Source: CAUZEO01 sp963578625
GTDB lineage: Bacteria; Verrucomicrobiota; Kiritimatiellia; SLOV01
Length of the DNA stretch: 6,360 nt
NCBI GenBank assembly: GCA_963578625.1
Contig: CAUZEO010000311.1
Coordinates: 1 to 6,360, forward strand
Direction of reading: 5' to 3'
The notes under the pieces were generated by a model, which worked only from the letters and a program-made list of their open reading frames with translations, ran no database searches and had not been told where the DNA came from. Position numbers and translations under genes: made by a program. Shown here one piece after another: positions 1 to 6,019 of this stretch; position 1 is the stretch's first letter; every line of letters starts with the position of its first letter.

Positions 1-414
1 CATAAGGTCGATTCCATGCTCGTCATGAATGGACCGGAGGGTCTGGATATAGAAAATGCCCGGGGAATTCTCGGATACGGACCGCATTGTTTTACCAACA
101 GGAACCAGGGAAACTCCCTGGATCGGAGTGATATGGAATATTACACTTCGCCCGTTTTCCCGTGCAAGAATCCTGAGAAATTTTCATGGGAGGCAGAAAC
201 CCCATTGAAGACTTCGATCTCCTTCCGTGTCCGCTTCGGCGAAAGCGAAGCAGCCACATTGGAATCCGCTTGGGGTAATTGGATGATCAAGAACGGCAGC
301 CCGATTCGTGCCCCCGCGGGAACGGAGCATATGCAGTACGAGGCAGCTTTTCACGCGCCCGGATTCGTAAACTCACCCAGGCTCACCTCCATCGTGATTG
401 ATTGCGCCGGATGA
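1..414 (+). CDS. 3' end of a CDS; C-terminal beta-sandwich-like domain of a probable secreted protein
   Basis: The reading frame is open from the first base of the window (His-Lys-Val-Asp-Ser before the Met at 16) and stops with TGA at 412-414. It therefore probably continues upstream, and the ATG at 16 is unlikely to be the true start. About 137 residues are visible. They contain alternating hydrophobic, beta-strand-like stretches: SPVFP near 148-162, EAETPLKTSISFRVRF near 190-237, QYEAAF near 334-351, and PRLTSIVID near 376-402. The order 'SPVF..., W-EAETP-S-FRVR, LESAW, MQYEA, SPRLTSIVID' resembles C-terminal accessory beta-sandwich domains of large secreted carbohydrate-related proteins. 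That resemblance is from memory of the pattern, not a search. No catalytic motif is visible in this part. It lies on the same strand as the hydrolase gene downstream, which suggests a shared carbohydrate theme. That the frame is coding is fairly sure; the function is uncertain. Confidence 0.72.
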   Translation, partial: HKVDSMLVMNGPEGLDIENARGILGYGPHCFTNRNQGNSLDRSDMEYYTSPVFPCKNPEKFSWEAETPLKTSISFRVRFGESEAATLESAWGNWMIKNGSPIRAPAGTEHMQYEAAFHAPGFVNSPRLTSIVIDCAG

Positions 415-510
415 TTTACTGAACTGACAAGCATTATGCACTACATGCCATGCAGTCGGGCCACTCCACCGAACAAGTACGTAACCAGCGCGCCGAAGGC
501 GCTTTGGCTA

Positions 511-523
511 CCCCCGGAGGGGG
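511..523. repeat. Small GC hairpin
   Basis: CCCCC at 511-515 pairs with GGGGG at 519-523 across the three-base loop GGA. No T tract follows, so it does not look like an intrinsic terminator. It sits inside the larger inverted-repeat region. Confidence 0.5.
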
Positions 524-630
524 CCGAAGCCCGAGCCGTCGTTGAACCCGCTAGGGCTGCGCAGATTCTTGCCGCACAGAACGCGGAGTACGCGGACGTT
601 GGTCTTGGTTTTGCAATGGTTCCGGGGCGC

Positions 631-644
631 GCTCCGCGCGGAGC
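631..644. repeat. 14-base perfect palindrome
   Basis: GCTCCGCGCGGAGC reads identically on both strands. It lies between the arms of the longer inverted repeat and adds to the structured character of the spacer. It could be a hairpin or cruciform. There is no evidence that it is an operator beyond its symmetry, and it lies about 70 bases upstream of the hydrolase start. Confidence 0.55.
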
Positions 645-658
645 CAAAGCGGTGTCGC

Positions 659-671
659 CGCACTCCAAATT
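659..671. repeat. 13-base direct repeat, copy 1
   Basis: CGCACTCCAAATT occurs here and again, exactly and in the same orientation, at 3955-3967. Both copies lie between genes next to GC-rich hairpins. This suggests that the two spacers hold members of one dispersed repeat family. The flanks beyond the 13 bases do not align well by eye. Confidence 0.55.
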
Positions 672-702
672 GGGCGCCTTCGGCGCGCGGAACCCGTATA
701 AG

Positions 703-713
703 AAGGGAAAGAA
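703..713 (+). promoter_or_regulatory. Ribosome binding site of the hydrolase gene
   Basis: AAGGG at 703-707, within the purine-rich stretch leading to the ATG at 714, leaves six bases before the start codon. This spacing is normal and supports the ATG at 714, which is also the start that places a complete signal peptide at the N-terminus. Confidence 0.65.
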
Positions 714-3700
714 ATGCTGTTGAAAAGAACTATCGAGATCTTATTTGTACTGCTTTGTCTGCTGCAAATCCCCGGCATCGCCGAAGCAGATAGGACCTCT
801 GAGCGGCAAGGATTATCGGAATTCGACAATCGTATTCAAACTCTCGAAACCACCATCAAGCAATTAGATGTACGAATCGACAAGTGCCGGTCGCACGAGT
901 TCTACCGCCAGCTTCGCTGGTGGCAACTACGCAAGGACGTAGCTGTGCAGGATCGGGACTTGCTCATCCTACACAGGAAAGCTCTTCAGCTGCTGCTGGC
1001 CGACGAGTTCGTGCCCGCGGCGATCCGGGAACGTATTGACGAGTTGGAGAAATCCGCGGCATCGCGCGAAGTTCGCGACGCCGCGGCGCAGCAGGCCGAG
1101 GCCGCTTGGCAGGAGATCCAACGAAACCTGGATGAAATTGCTCCCGGGTACAACTGGCATGTCGTGAAGTTGAACCTTCTCAGGGATCTGCTGAATCGCT
1201 CCCGGAGAATCGAATTCTACCTGAAGGAGGCAATGCGAACCTCCGAAGGCGGTTACGGACACACCTCTTTGGCCGAATCGGAAATCCGCGGGCGACTCAC
1301 CGCGCTCATGGTTCAGGGAGACCCCGAAGCGTTTGAAATCGGCCCTGTATATGCAGCGCAGGAGAACGAGTATCGACTCAAATCTCCGTTCCAGTCGGCC
1401 CTGGATGAACTCGTCCACCGTACGCGTGGCCGGCTGGCGGAATACGGCGAATGCTACTTCGGTTTTCGGGAGCAGAAACTCCTCGGTCAGTCCGAAGAGG
1501 CCGAGCGCCTGGTGCAGCGCACCCATCGCCTGGCTCAGGATCTGGAAGACCTTGATGCCCGGCGCGAAGAACTGACCTCGGACGTGCTCGGTTTTCTGGG
1601 TCACTTTGACCGGGACGGGAAGTTCACCTCGCTGGGAATTCCTCATCGTGAAAAAGTTACGGTCGATCCCGCCGGCATCACCAGCGACCTGCTTTTCTGC
1701 ACGCTGAGTCTGTCAGGCCACGGCGGCCCGGCGCGCGAACTGGAGGAGCCATTCTGCTTTGATGTGGCGGACTTTCGTTTCTACGGAGTGAGCCAACTGG
1801 CGGCGGGCCAGCCGGATCCGGCGCGGTTTGAACAGGCAGCCGCGGATGTCGAGCGCGGGTACTACTATAAGCAACCGGTCTTGTTGATGATGCACGGTAC
1901 CGCCCACATGGCCGGAGTTGAAAAACAGTTTCTTCCGGAGCAACAACGGCAGGACCCGGATCTGCATTTGACCAATGCGAATGGTGACCGGGGTCGATAC
2001 CTGAACATCTGGCATCCCGCGGTTCGAGACTTGGTGCAGGCGCGGTTTACCGACATAGCCGCCTTTTGCAAAACGATCCCAAACTTTCTCTTTTACGACA
2101 AACTCACCTGGGAGCCGTCTGTCCTGTTTGTCAAGGGGGACGGCGGACCGGCCCTTGAAGCGGGGTACAGCCCTCCGGCCATTGCAGCGTTTCGTGAACA
2201 CCTCGAGCAGAAATTCGAAACAATCGATCGTCTCAACGAACGTTGGAAGAGCGGTTACGCGGCGTTTGGCGAGATTGAGCCACCGCCGGATCCGTTTGTG
2301 GCGCCGCGCAGGCGGGCAACGCCCCTCAGCCATGAGTTCGAACTCTTTCGCGCGCATTCGTACGGCGACTACCTTGCCATGGCAACCGAAGCCATACGGC
2401 GTGAGGATCCGAATCACCCGGTCGCGGCTGAAATTCATACCCTGAATGCGCAGTTCGTGTCCGGCACGGCCTTGAGCTTCCAAATGATGAAACGCGTGCC
2501 GGTTCAGTTCATCGAAGATCACTACAACAACTGGTTCGGCAGTTATACATCCTTGAATCTCCTATACAGCCTGTGTCTCTACGCAGGCAAGAAGCCCGTG
2601 CAAACGGAGTATATCTGGACCTACCCCCGCTTGATCACGCCCCTTACCGAAAGTGACTTCCGGGTGACGGGCGAGCTGAGCATCTGGCGCAACATGGTCT
2701 GGGGCCGCAAGGTTCTGGGGGTCTATGGCCCCTTTGACGGATGGGGATACCGTTTCAACTACATGGACAGTGCCCATTCCTGCGAACTGGCCCACACCGT
2801 CGGTCCTTCGGGTACTCTCATTCGGGAGGCGGGGACGTCCATACCTCTTGGCAAGAAACGCTCCCGCGAATTCTGGCCCTACCTGGATCGGACGGAGGTC
2901 GTGAAACCCCGGATCGCGGTCATCGTTCCTTCCACGTCCATGATCAACGACTATCCCTACCACGATCCTCACCAAGGATATTCCACGGTCAACAGGGAAC
3001 TCATTCGCATGGAGCGTTTTCTAACCCCGCGCGATTTCGATTTCCGTTTTGTCCCCGAGGAAGTCATTGTCAGCGGGGAGGAAAACCTCGATGGGTTCAA
3101 GGCCATCCTCCTCCCGTATGCGCCCTACTTTCCCGACGGCCTGACCGACAAACTTCTCGCATGGGTCGCATCGGGCGGCCACCTGATCGCCTCGGGCATA
3201 CCGGGGATCTACGATCCCTACGGCTTCGATGCCCCGGCGCTCATGGAGGCCGTGTTCGGAGCGCGGTTGGACTATGCGTATGCCGGCGACGACGACGTAT
3301 GGCGTTGGAATGTGACTGTGGGCGATCGCGAAGGCGTGACGCAACTACTTCATTCAGAAAATGGGCCCTTGTTGTTCTTCGCCGAACACGGGGCGGGCCG
3401 CGTCCTGGTGTCAACGGAGAGTTTTTTCGCCACCGCAAATCAGCGGGCCCTTCAGGCCGGCTTCGCACATGCAATCGAGTCGGCAATCGAATGGCCCGCG
3501 GCGAGCAGCCGCCGGCGCCTCTTCGAAATGGTGACCCGGCAGGACGACAACGGCCGCCGCTACCTGTTCGTGATTAACCCGGATCTCCGGGACACGGCAA
3601 TAGACTACATCACGGTGGACGGTCAGTACCAAACCATCACCGACATGGGGATCGGTTCGCACTGCGCAATCTCCCTGGCCCCCAGACAACCGATATCCGT

Positions 3701-3839
3701 CAACAGCAGAGCCACCGATTCCACGTCGCGCCACAGCGATGGGACGGCGCTGATATCCGTCCGATCCCCACCCGGCCGAACGACGTTTCAAATGCGCCTG
3801 GAGCCCGGAGAAGGCACCGTGCTTGAGCTTGCGCAGTAG
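714..3839 (+). CDS. Secreted GH42-like (clan GH-A) glycoside hydrolase, divergent beta-galactosidase relative
   Basis: The 1041-residue product is predicted to be exported and to hydrolyse a glycoside. Residues 1-25 form a signal peptide (basic K4-R5, hydrophobic core 9-22, AEA before a likely cut after 25). Residues about 30-300 are charged and helical, with coiled-coil-like stretches and no recognised domain. Residues about 320-650 resemble the GH42 barrel: NIWHP at 431-435, FREHLEQKF at 493-501 followed by LNERW and a GEIEPP tail, then an E-x-F-R-x-H-S-Y stretch from 543 and IRREDPNHPVAAE. Candidate catalytic residues are E467 (TWEP, acid/base) and E632 (QTEYIW, nucleophile). They lie 165 residues apart, close to the spacing in known GH42 enzymes. 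Residues about 730-880 (PRIAVIVPS, then FKAILLPYAPYFPD and SGGHLIASG) look like the class-I-amidotransferase-like trimerisation domain. The last 100 residues are a beta-rich tail. The product is longer than typical GH42 enzymes of about 650-700 residues, mostly because of the N-terminal extension. The symporter gene follows on the same strand. The hydrolase clan is fairly sure; the sugar specificity is unknown. Confidence 0.82.
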   Translation: MLLKRTIEILFVLLCLLQIPGIAEADRTSERQGLSEFDNRIQTLETTIKQLDVRIDKCRSHEFYRQLRWWQLRKDVAVQDRDLLILHRKALQLLLADEFVPAAIRERIDELEKSAASREVRDAAAQQAEAAWQEIQRNLDEIAPGYNWHVVKLNLLRDLLNRSRRIEFYLKEAMRTSEGGYGHTSLAESEIRGRLTALMVQGDPEAFEIGPVYAAQENEYRLKSPFQSALDELVHRTRGRLAEYGECYFGFREQKLLGQSEEAERLVQRTHRLAQDLEDLDARREELTSDVLGFLGHFDRDGKFTSLGIPHREKVTVDPAGITSDLLFCTLSLSGHGGPARELEEPFCFDVADFRFYGVSQLAAGQPDPARFEQAAADVERGYYYKQPVLLMMHGTAHMAGVEKQFLPEQQRQDPDLHLTNANGDRGRYLNIWHPAVRDLVQARFTDIAAFCKTIPNFLFYDKLTWEPSVLFVKGDGGPALEAGYSPPAIAAFREHLEQKFETIDRLNERWKSGYAAFGEIEPPPDPFVAPRRRATPLSHEFELFRAHSYGDYLAMATEAIRREDPNHPVAAEIHTLNAQFVSGTALSFQMMKRVPVQFIEDHYNNWFGSYTSLNLLYSLCLYAGKKPVQTEYIWTYPRLITPLTESDFRVTGELSIWRNMVWGRKVLGVYGPFDGWGYRFNYMDSAHSCELAHTVGPSGTLIREAGTSIPLGKKRSREFWPYLDRTEVVKPRIAVIVPSTSMINDYPYHDPHQGYSTVNRELIRMERFLTPRDFDFRFVPEEVIVSGEENLDGFKAILLPYAPYFPDGLTDKLLAWVASGGHLIASGIPGIYDPYGFDAPALMEAVFGARLDYAYAGDDDVWRWNVTVGDREGVTQLLHSENGPLLFFAEHGAGRVLVSTESFFATANQRALQAGFAHAIESAIEWPAASSRRRLFEMVTRQDDNGRRYLFVINPDLRDTAIDYITVDGQYQTITDMGIGSHCAISLAPRQPISVNSRATDSTSRHSDGTALISVRSPPGRTTFQMRLEPGEGTVLELAQ

Positions 3840-3911
3840 CGCTGGAGATACGAGGGAGCGGAGAAATTTGCCTGTGAGCGAGGAATGCGCGTTAAATTGG
3901 ACTGAGGTAGC

Positions 3912-3933
3912 AAGGCGCAGCCCTTCGCGCCTT
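3912..3933. repeat. Intergenic hairpin
   Basis: AAGGCGC at 3912-3918 is the exact reverse complement of GCGCCTT at 3927-3933, giving a seven-base stem with an eight-base loop. A competing pairing exists: AGCCC at 3919-3923 with GGGCT at 3938-3942. The hairpin lies about 75 bases after the hydrolase stop. No run of T follows, so a classical intrinsic terminator is not supported. A repeat-element hairpin or an mRNA-stabilising structure is possible. Confidence 0.55.
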
Positions 3934-3954
3934 CGTCGGGCTTCGCTCTGCCGG

Positions 3955-3967
3955 CGCACTCCAAATT
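3955..3967. repeat. 13-base direct repeat, copy 2
   Basis: This is the exact second copy of the word at 659-671. It sits at the 3' edge of the structured part of the second spacer, right where the sequence becomes more AT-rich. That position would fit the end of a repeat element, although the other boundary is unclear. Confidence 0.55.
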
Positions 3968-4033
3968 CTTTACAACCGAACTGATAAGGGATTCAAAGAC
4001 GAACCTTCCAATAGCACGTCTGTCCACTATCTC

Positions 4034-4037
4034 GGAG
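4034..4037 (+). promoter_or_regulatory. Ribosome binding site of the symporter gene (supports GTG start)
   Basis: GGAG at 4034-4037 lies seven bases upstream of the GTG at 4045. No ATG near the 5' end would keep the first membrane helix. The good spacing and the intact first helix (residues 6-22) together decide for GTG. Confidence 0.6.
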
Positions 4038-4044
4038 TGAACTT

Positions 4045-5991
4045 GTGAATCTAGAGCTGTTAGACTGGAGCATCGTCCTGGCGGTGGCCTTGTTTTTGAT
4101 CATCCAGGCGTACCGAACCAAAAAGTACGCGCGGGGGGTGTCTGGATTTTTAGCGGCGGATCGATGCGCCGGCCGTTACATCATCAGTTTCGGGGAAGCG
4201 GCTGCCGGGTTGGGCGCCGTCACCATCGTGGGCGATTTCCAGAGATACTACAGCGTCGGTTTCGGCGCGAGTTGGTGGGGTTCACTGGGTATTCCGCTTT
4301 ACCTGATCATGACGCTGACCGGGTTTGTCATCTATCGCTACCGGGAGACCCGCGCGTTGACCCTCGGGCAGTTCCTGGAGATGCGTTACAGTAGAAAGTT
4401 CCGCATCTTCGCGGGCTCGCTTGTTTTTATATCCGGGATCATCACGTTCGGAATATTTCCCGCCGTCGGGGCGAACTTTTTCATCAATTACTGCGGACTG
4501 CCGGAGACCTGGTCGCTCCTGGGAATCCACGCGCCGACCTATCCGACATTAACATTCATCCTCCTGGCGATCGCCATGTATTTCACCCTGGTGGGAGGAC
4601 AGGTATCGGTTCTGGTCACGGATTTCTTTCAAGGGCTTTTTGTGAGTATCGTTTTGATGGCCATTCTTTTCGTCATCCTGTTTACGTTTCCCCTCCGCGA
4701 GGTATTTGACGCGCTGCTATTGGCTCCGGAGGAAAAGTCCATGGTGAATCCATTCAAAACCGGAGCCATCGACGACTTCAACTTCTGGTACTTCATGATC
4801 GCGATTGTCATTCAGTTCTACAATCGCATGGGTTGGCAGGGAGGGCAGGCCTACAACGCTTCCGCCAAAAGTCCGCACGAGGCAAAAATGGCTGGGATCC
4901 TAGGAGGGTTTCGAGGATGGGGATTCACCATGAGCCTGCTCCTTTTGCCCATGATCGCCTTCATGGTAATGAATCATGAAAACTACGCCGACACGGCCGA
5001 GTATGTGAATGCCGCACTCTCCTCTATCGAAAATGAAGAAGTTCGCAATCAAATGATCACCCCGGTTGTGATGACGACATTTCTGCCGATCGGGTTTATG
5101 GGCGCTTTCGCGGCAGTGATGTTTGCCGCATTCATCAGCACGCATGATACGCAAATGCACTCCTGGGCCAGCATCTTTGTGCAGGATATTGTCATGCCCC
5201 TCCGGAAGAAGCCCTTCACGCCGGACCTGCATCTGAAGTGGTTGCGATGGTCCATCGTCGGCGTGGCTGCTTTTGCCTTCCTCTTCAGCATGTTCTTCAG
5301 GCAGACCCAGCACATCATGCTGTACTTCATGATTACCGGCGCGATCTGGCTGGGAGGCTCCGGGGCGGTCATCATTGGAGGGCTTTACTGGAAGCGCGGA
5401 ACAACAGCCGCCGCCTGGTCCGCATTGATCACCGGCGCGTTTCTCGCCGCGGCCGGAATCATTCTCGACCAGGTTTGGAACAGCCTCTACGACAAAAACT
5501 TCCTCATCGATTACAAGTGGATGACGGCAATCAGCATGGGAACTTCCGTGGTCGTCTACGTCGTGGTTTCCTTGCTGGGAACGACAATGAGATTCAACCT
5601 CGACCGGATGCTCCACCGCGAAGAATACGCGGTCCCCGCAGATCACCCCGATGGAAAGAGCGTCCGATCTTCTTCGAAATGGAATGTTTTGCAACTGTTC
5701 GGATATACCGCAGAGTTTACGATGGGGGACAAGATCATTTACGGGCTGTCGATCGCTTTTGCCGCCATTCAGCTGGTGGCTTTTGTCGTCATGACGGTGA
5801 TCGCTTTTACCTCTGAGGTTACGGATGAAATGTGGTGCAGTTATCATTTCTATTTCGTTGGATCCCTGATTGTCGCTTCCATGTTTGTTGCCGTGTGGCT
5901 GATTCTTGGTGGAGTGCGCGACATAAGGCGCCTCTTTGTCTCATTGCGCGAAGCCAGGAGTGACGACAGCGATGATGGGATGGTACGGTAG
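4045..5991 (+). CDS. Sodium:solute symporter (SSS/SLC5 family)
   Basis: The 648-residue inner-membrane protein is predicted to import a small solute, plausibly a sugar, driven by the Na+ gradient. About 15 hydrophobic segments can be picked out by eye, near residues 6-22, 47-66, 76-97, 121-146, 167-183, 188-215, 247-260, 283-309, 341-370, 400-418, 424-447, 453-474, 491-513, 562-588 and 599-622. Family-like features include the glycine-rich FGEAAAGLGAVTIVG stretch (49-63, first core helix, usually broken), the TLGQFLEMRY loop (106-115), GGQVSVLVTDFFQG (184-197), and the FAAFISTHDTQMHSW helix (360-374). S365 and T366 in that helix are candidates for the conserved Na2-site hydroxyls. The protein is longer than a minimal SSS member because of two extra C-terminal helices after a hydrophilic linker (about 520-560). 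The GTG start is supported by a GGAG site. It lies 205 bases after the secreted hydrolase gene, which suggests uptake of that enzyme's product. The family is sure; the substrate and the Na+ dependence are inferred. Confidence 0.9.
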   Translation: MNLELLDWSIVLAVALFLIIQAYRTKKYARGVSGFLAADRCAGRYIISFGEAAAGLGAVTIVGDFQRYYSVGFGASWWGSLGIPLYLIMTLTGFVIYRYRETRALTLGQFLEMRYSRKFRIFAGSLVFISGIITFGIFPAVGANFFINYCGLPETWSLLGIHAPTYPTLTFILLAIAMYFTLVGGQVSVLVTDFFQGLFVSIVLMAILFVILFTFPLREVFDALLLAPEEKSMVNPFKTGAIDDFNFWYFMIAIVIQFYNRMGWQGGQAYNASAKSPHEAKMAGILGGFRGWGFTMSLLLLPMIAFMVMNHENYADTAEYVNAALSSIENEEVRNQMITPVVMTTFLPIGFMGAFAAVMFAAFISTHDTQMHSWASIFVQDIVMPLRKKPFTPDLHLKWLRWSIVGVAAFAFLFSMFFRQTQHIMLYFMITGAIWLGGSGAVIIGGLYWKRGTTAAAWSALITGAFLAAAGIILDQVWNSLYDKNFLIDYKWMTAISMGTSVVVYVVVSLLGTTMRFNLDRMLHREEYAVPADHPDGKSVRSSSKWNVLQLFGYTAEFTMGDKIIYGLSIAFAAIQLVAFVVMTVIAFTSEVTDEMWCSYHFYFVGSLIVASMFVAVWLILGGVRDIRRLFVSLREARSDDSDDGMVR

Positions 5992-6009
5992 AGTCCGGGA
6001 TTCAAAAAC

Positions 6010-6019
6010 ACTATATAGT
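6010..6019. repeat. AT-rich palindrome between convergent genes
   Basis: ACTATATAGT is a perfect 10-base palindrome that covers the stop codon of the minus-strand frame and lies 19 bases after the symporter stop. An overlapping AGTATACT palindrome follows at 6017-6024. It is too short and AT-rich for a firm terminator call. Confidence 0.3.

Larger units (their letters stand above)
488..688. repeat. Long-range inverted repeat whose arms are themselves hairpins
   Basis: The 15 bases GCGCGCCGAAGGCGC at 488-502 are the exact reverse complement of GCGCCTTCGGCGCGC at 674-688. Each arm also folds on itself (GCGCC, a three-base loop, GGCGC). A further pair lies partly inside: CGCTTTGGCT at 500-509 is the reverse complement of AGCCAAAGCG at 642-651. 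The whole 200-base stretch could thus form either two local hairpins or one long stem. This is directly visible. Its role as a mobile or REP-like repeat is inference. Confidence 0.7.
415..713. other. Spacer of about 300 bases with GC-rich self-complementary elements, no supported gene
   Basis: This gap separates the upstream CDS from the hydrolase gene. Short frames exist on both strands, but their products are low-complexity (rich in Ala, Arg, Gly and Pro), lack good ribosome sites and show no recognisable domain. The stretch is instead dominated by inverted repeats, which are listed separately: a hairpin at 488-502 whose reverse complement recurs at 674-688, a C5/G5 hairpin at 511-523, and a 14-base palindrome at 631-644. 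I see no convincing sigma70 promoter pair and no T-tract terminator. It may be a dispersed intergenic repeat element. Confidence 0.6.
3840..4044. other. 205-base spacer with hairpin and shared repeat word
   Basis: This is the gap between the hydrolase and symporter genes. Its first 130 bases are GC-rich and structured, with the hairpin at 3912-3933 and a 13-base word shared with the first spacer. The last 75 bases are more AT-rich and could hold the symporter promoter, but no clear -35/-10 pair is visible. TTTACA at 3969-3974 lacks a good -10 partner. No small gene is supported. The gap is long enough that the symporter may be transcribed on its own. Confidence 0.55.

Noticed and set aside
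441..668. Minus-strand 75-codon frame in the first spacer
   Set aside because: It needs a TTG start, consists of Ala/Arg/Ser/Pro-rich sequence and is generated by the GC-rich repeat. The absence of stop codons is explained by composition.
436..723. Plus-strand 95-codon frame overlapping the hydrolase start
   Set aside because: The product is low-complexity (Ala, Arg, Pro, Gly), runs through the inverted repeats and overlaps the well-supported start at 714 in another frame. There is no good ribosome site or domain.
1713..2522. Minus-strand 269-codon frame opposite the catalytic domain
   Set aside because: It lies wholly antisense to the GH42-like barrel with its catalytic motifs. Long shadow frames are expected in GC-rich coding DNA.
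2741..3577. Plus-strand 278-codon frame inside the hydrolase gene
   Set aside because: It is an out-of-frame Arg-rich product within a gene that has clear domain continuity. There is no sign of a frameshift.
3411..3959. Minus-strand 182-codon frame across the hydrolase 3' end and second spacer
   Set aside because: Most of it is antisense to the conserved C-terminal part of the hydrolase. The product has no recognisable domain, and its start lies in the repeat.
3969..3990. Possible sigma70 promoter for the symporter (TTTACA)
   Set aside because: No -10-like hexamer lies 16-18 bases downstream, so the match is too weak to call.
4900..5847. Minus-strand 315-codon frame opposite the symporter
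   Set aside because: It is antisense to conserved membrane helices. The product is rich in His, Arg, Gly and Asp, as expected of a shadow of a membrane-protein gene.
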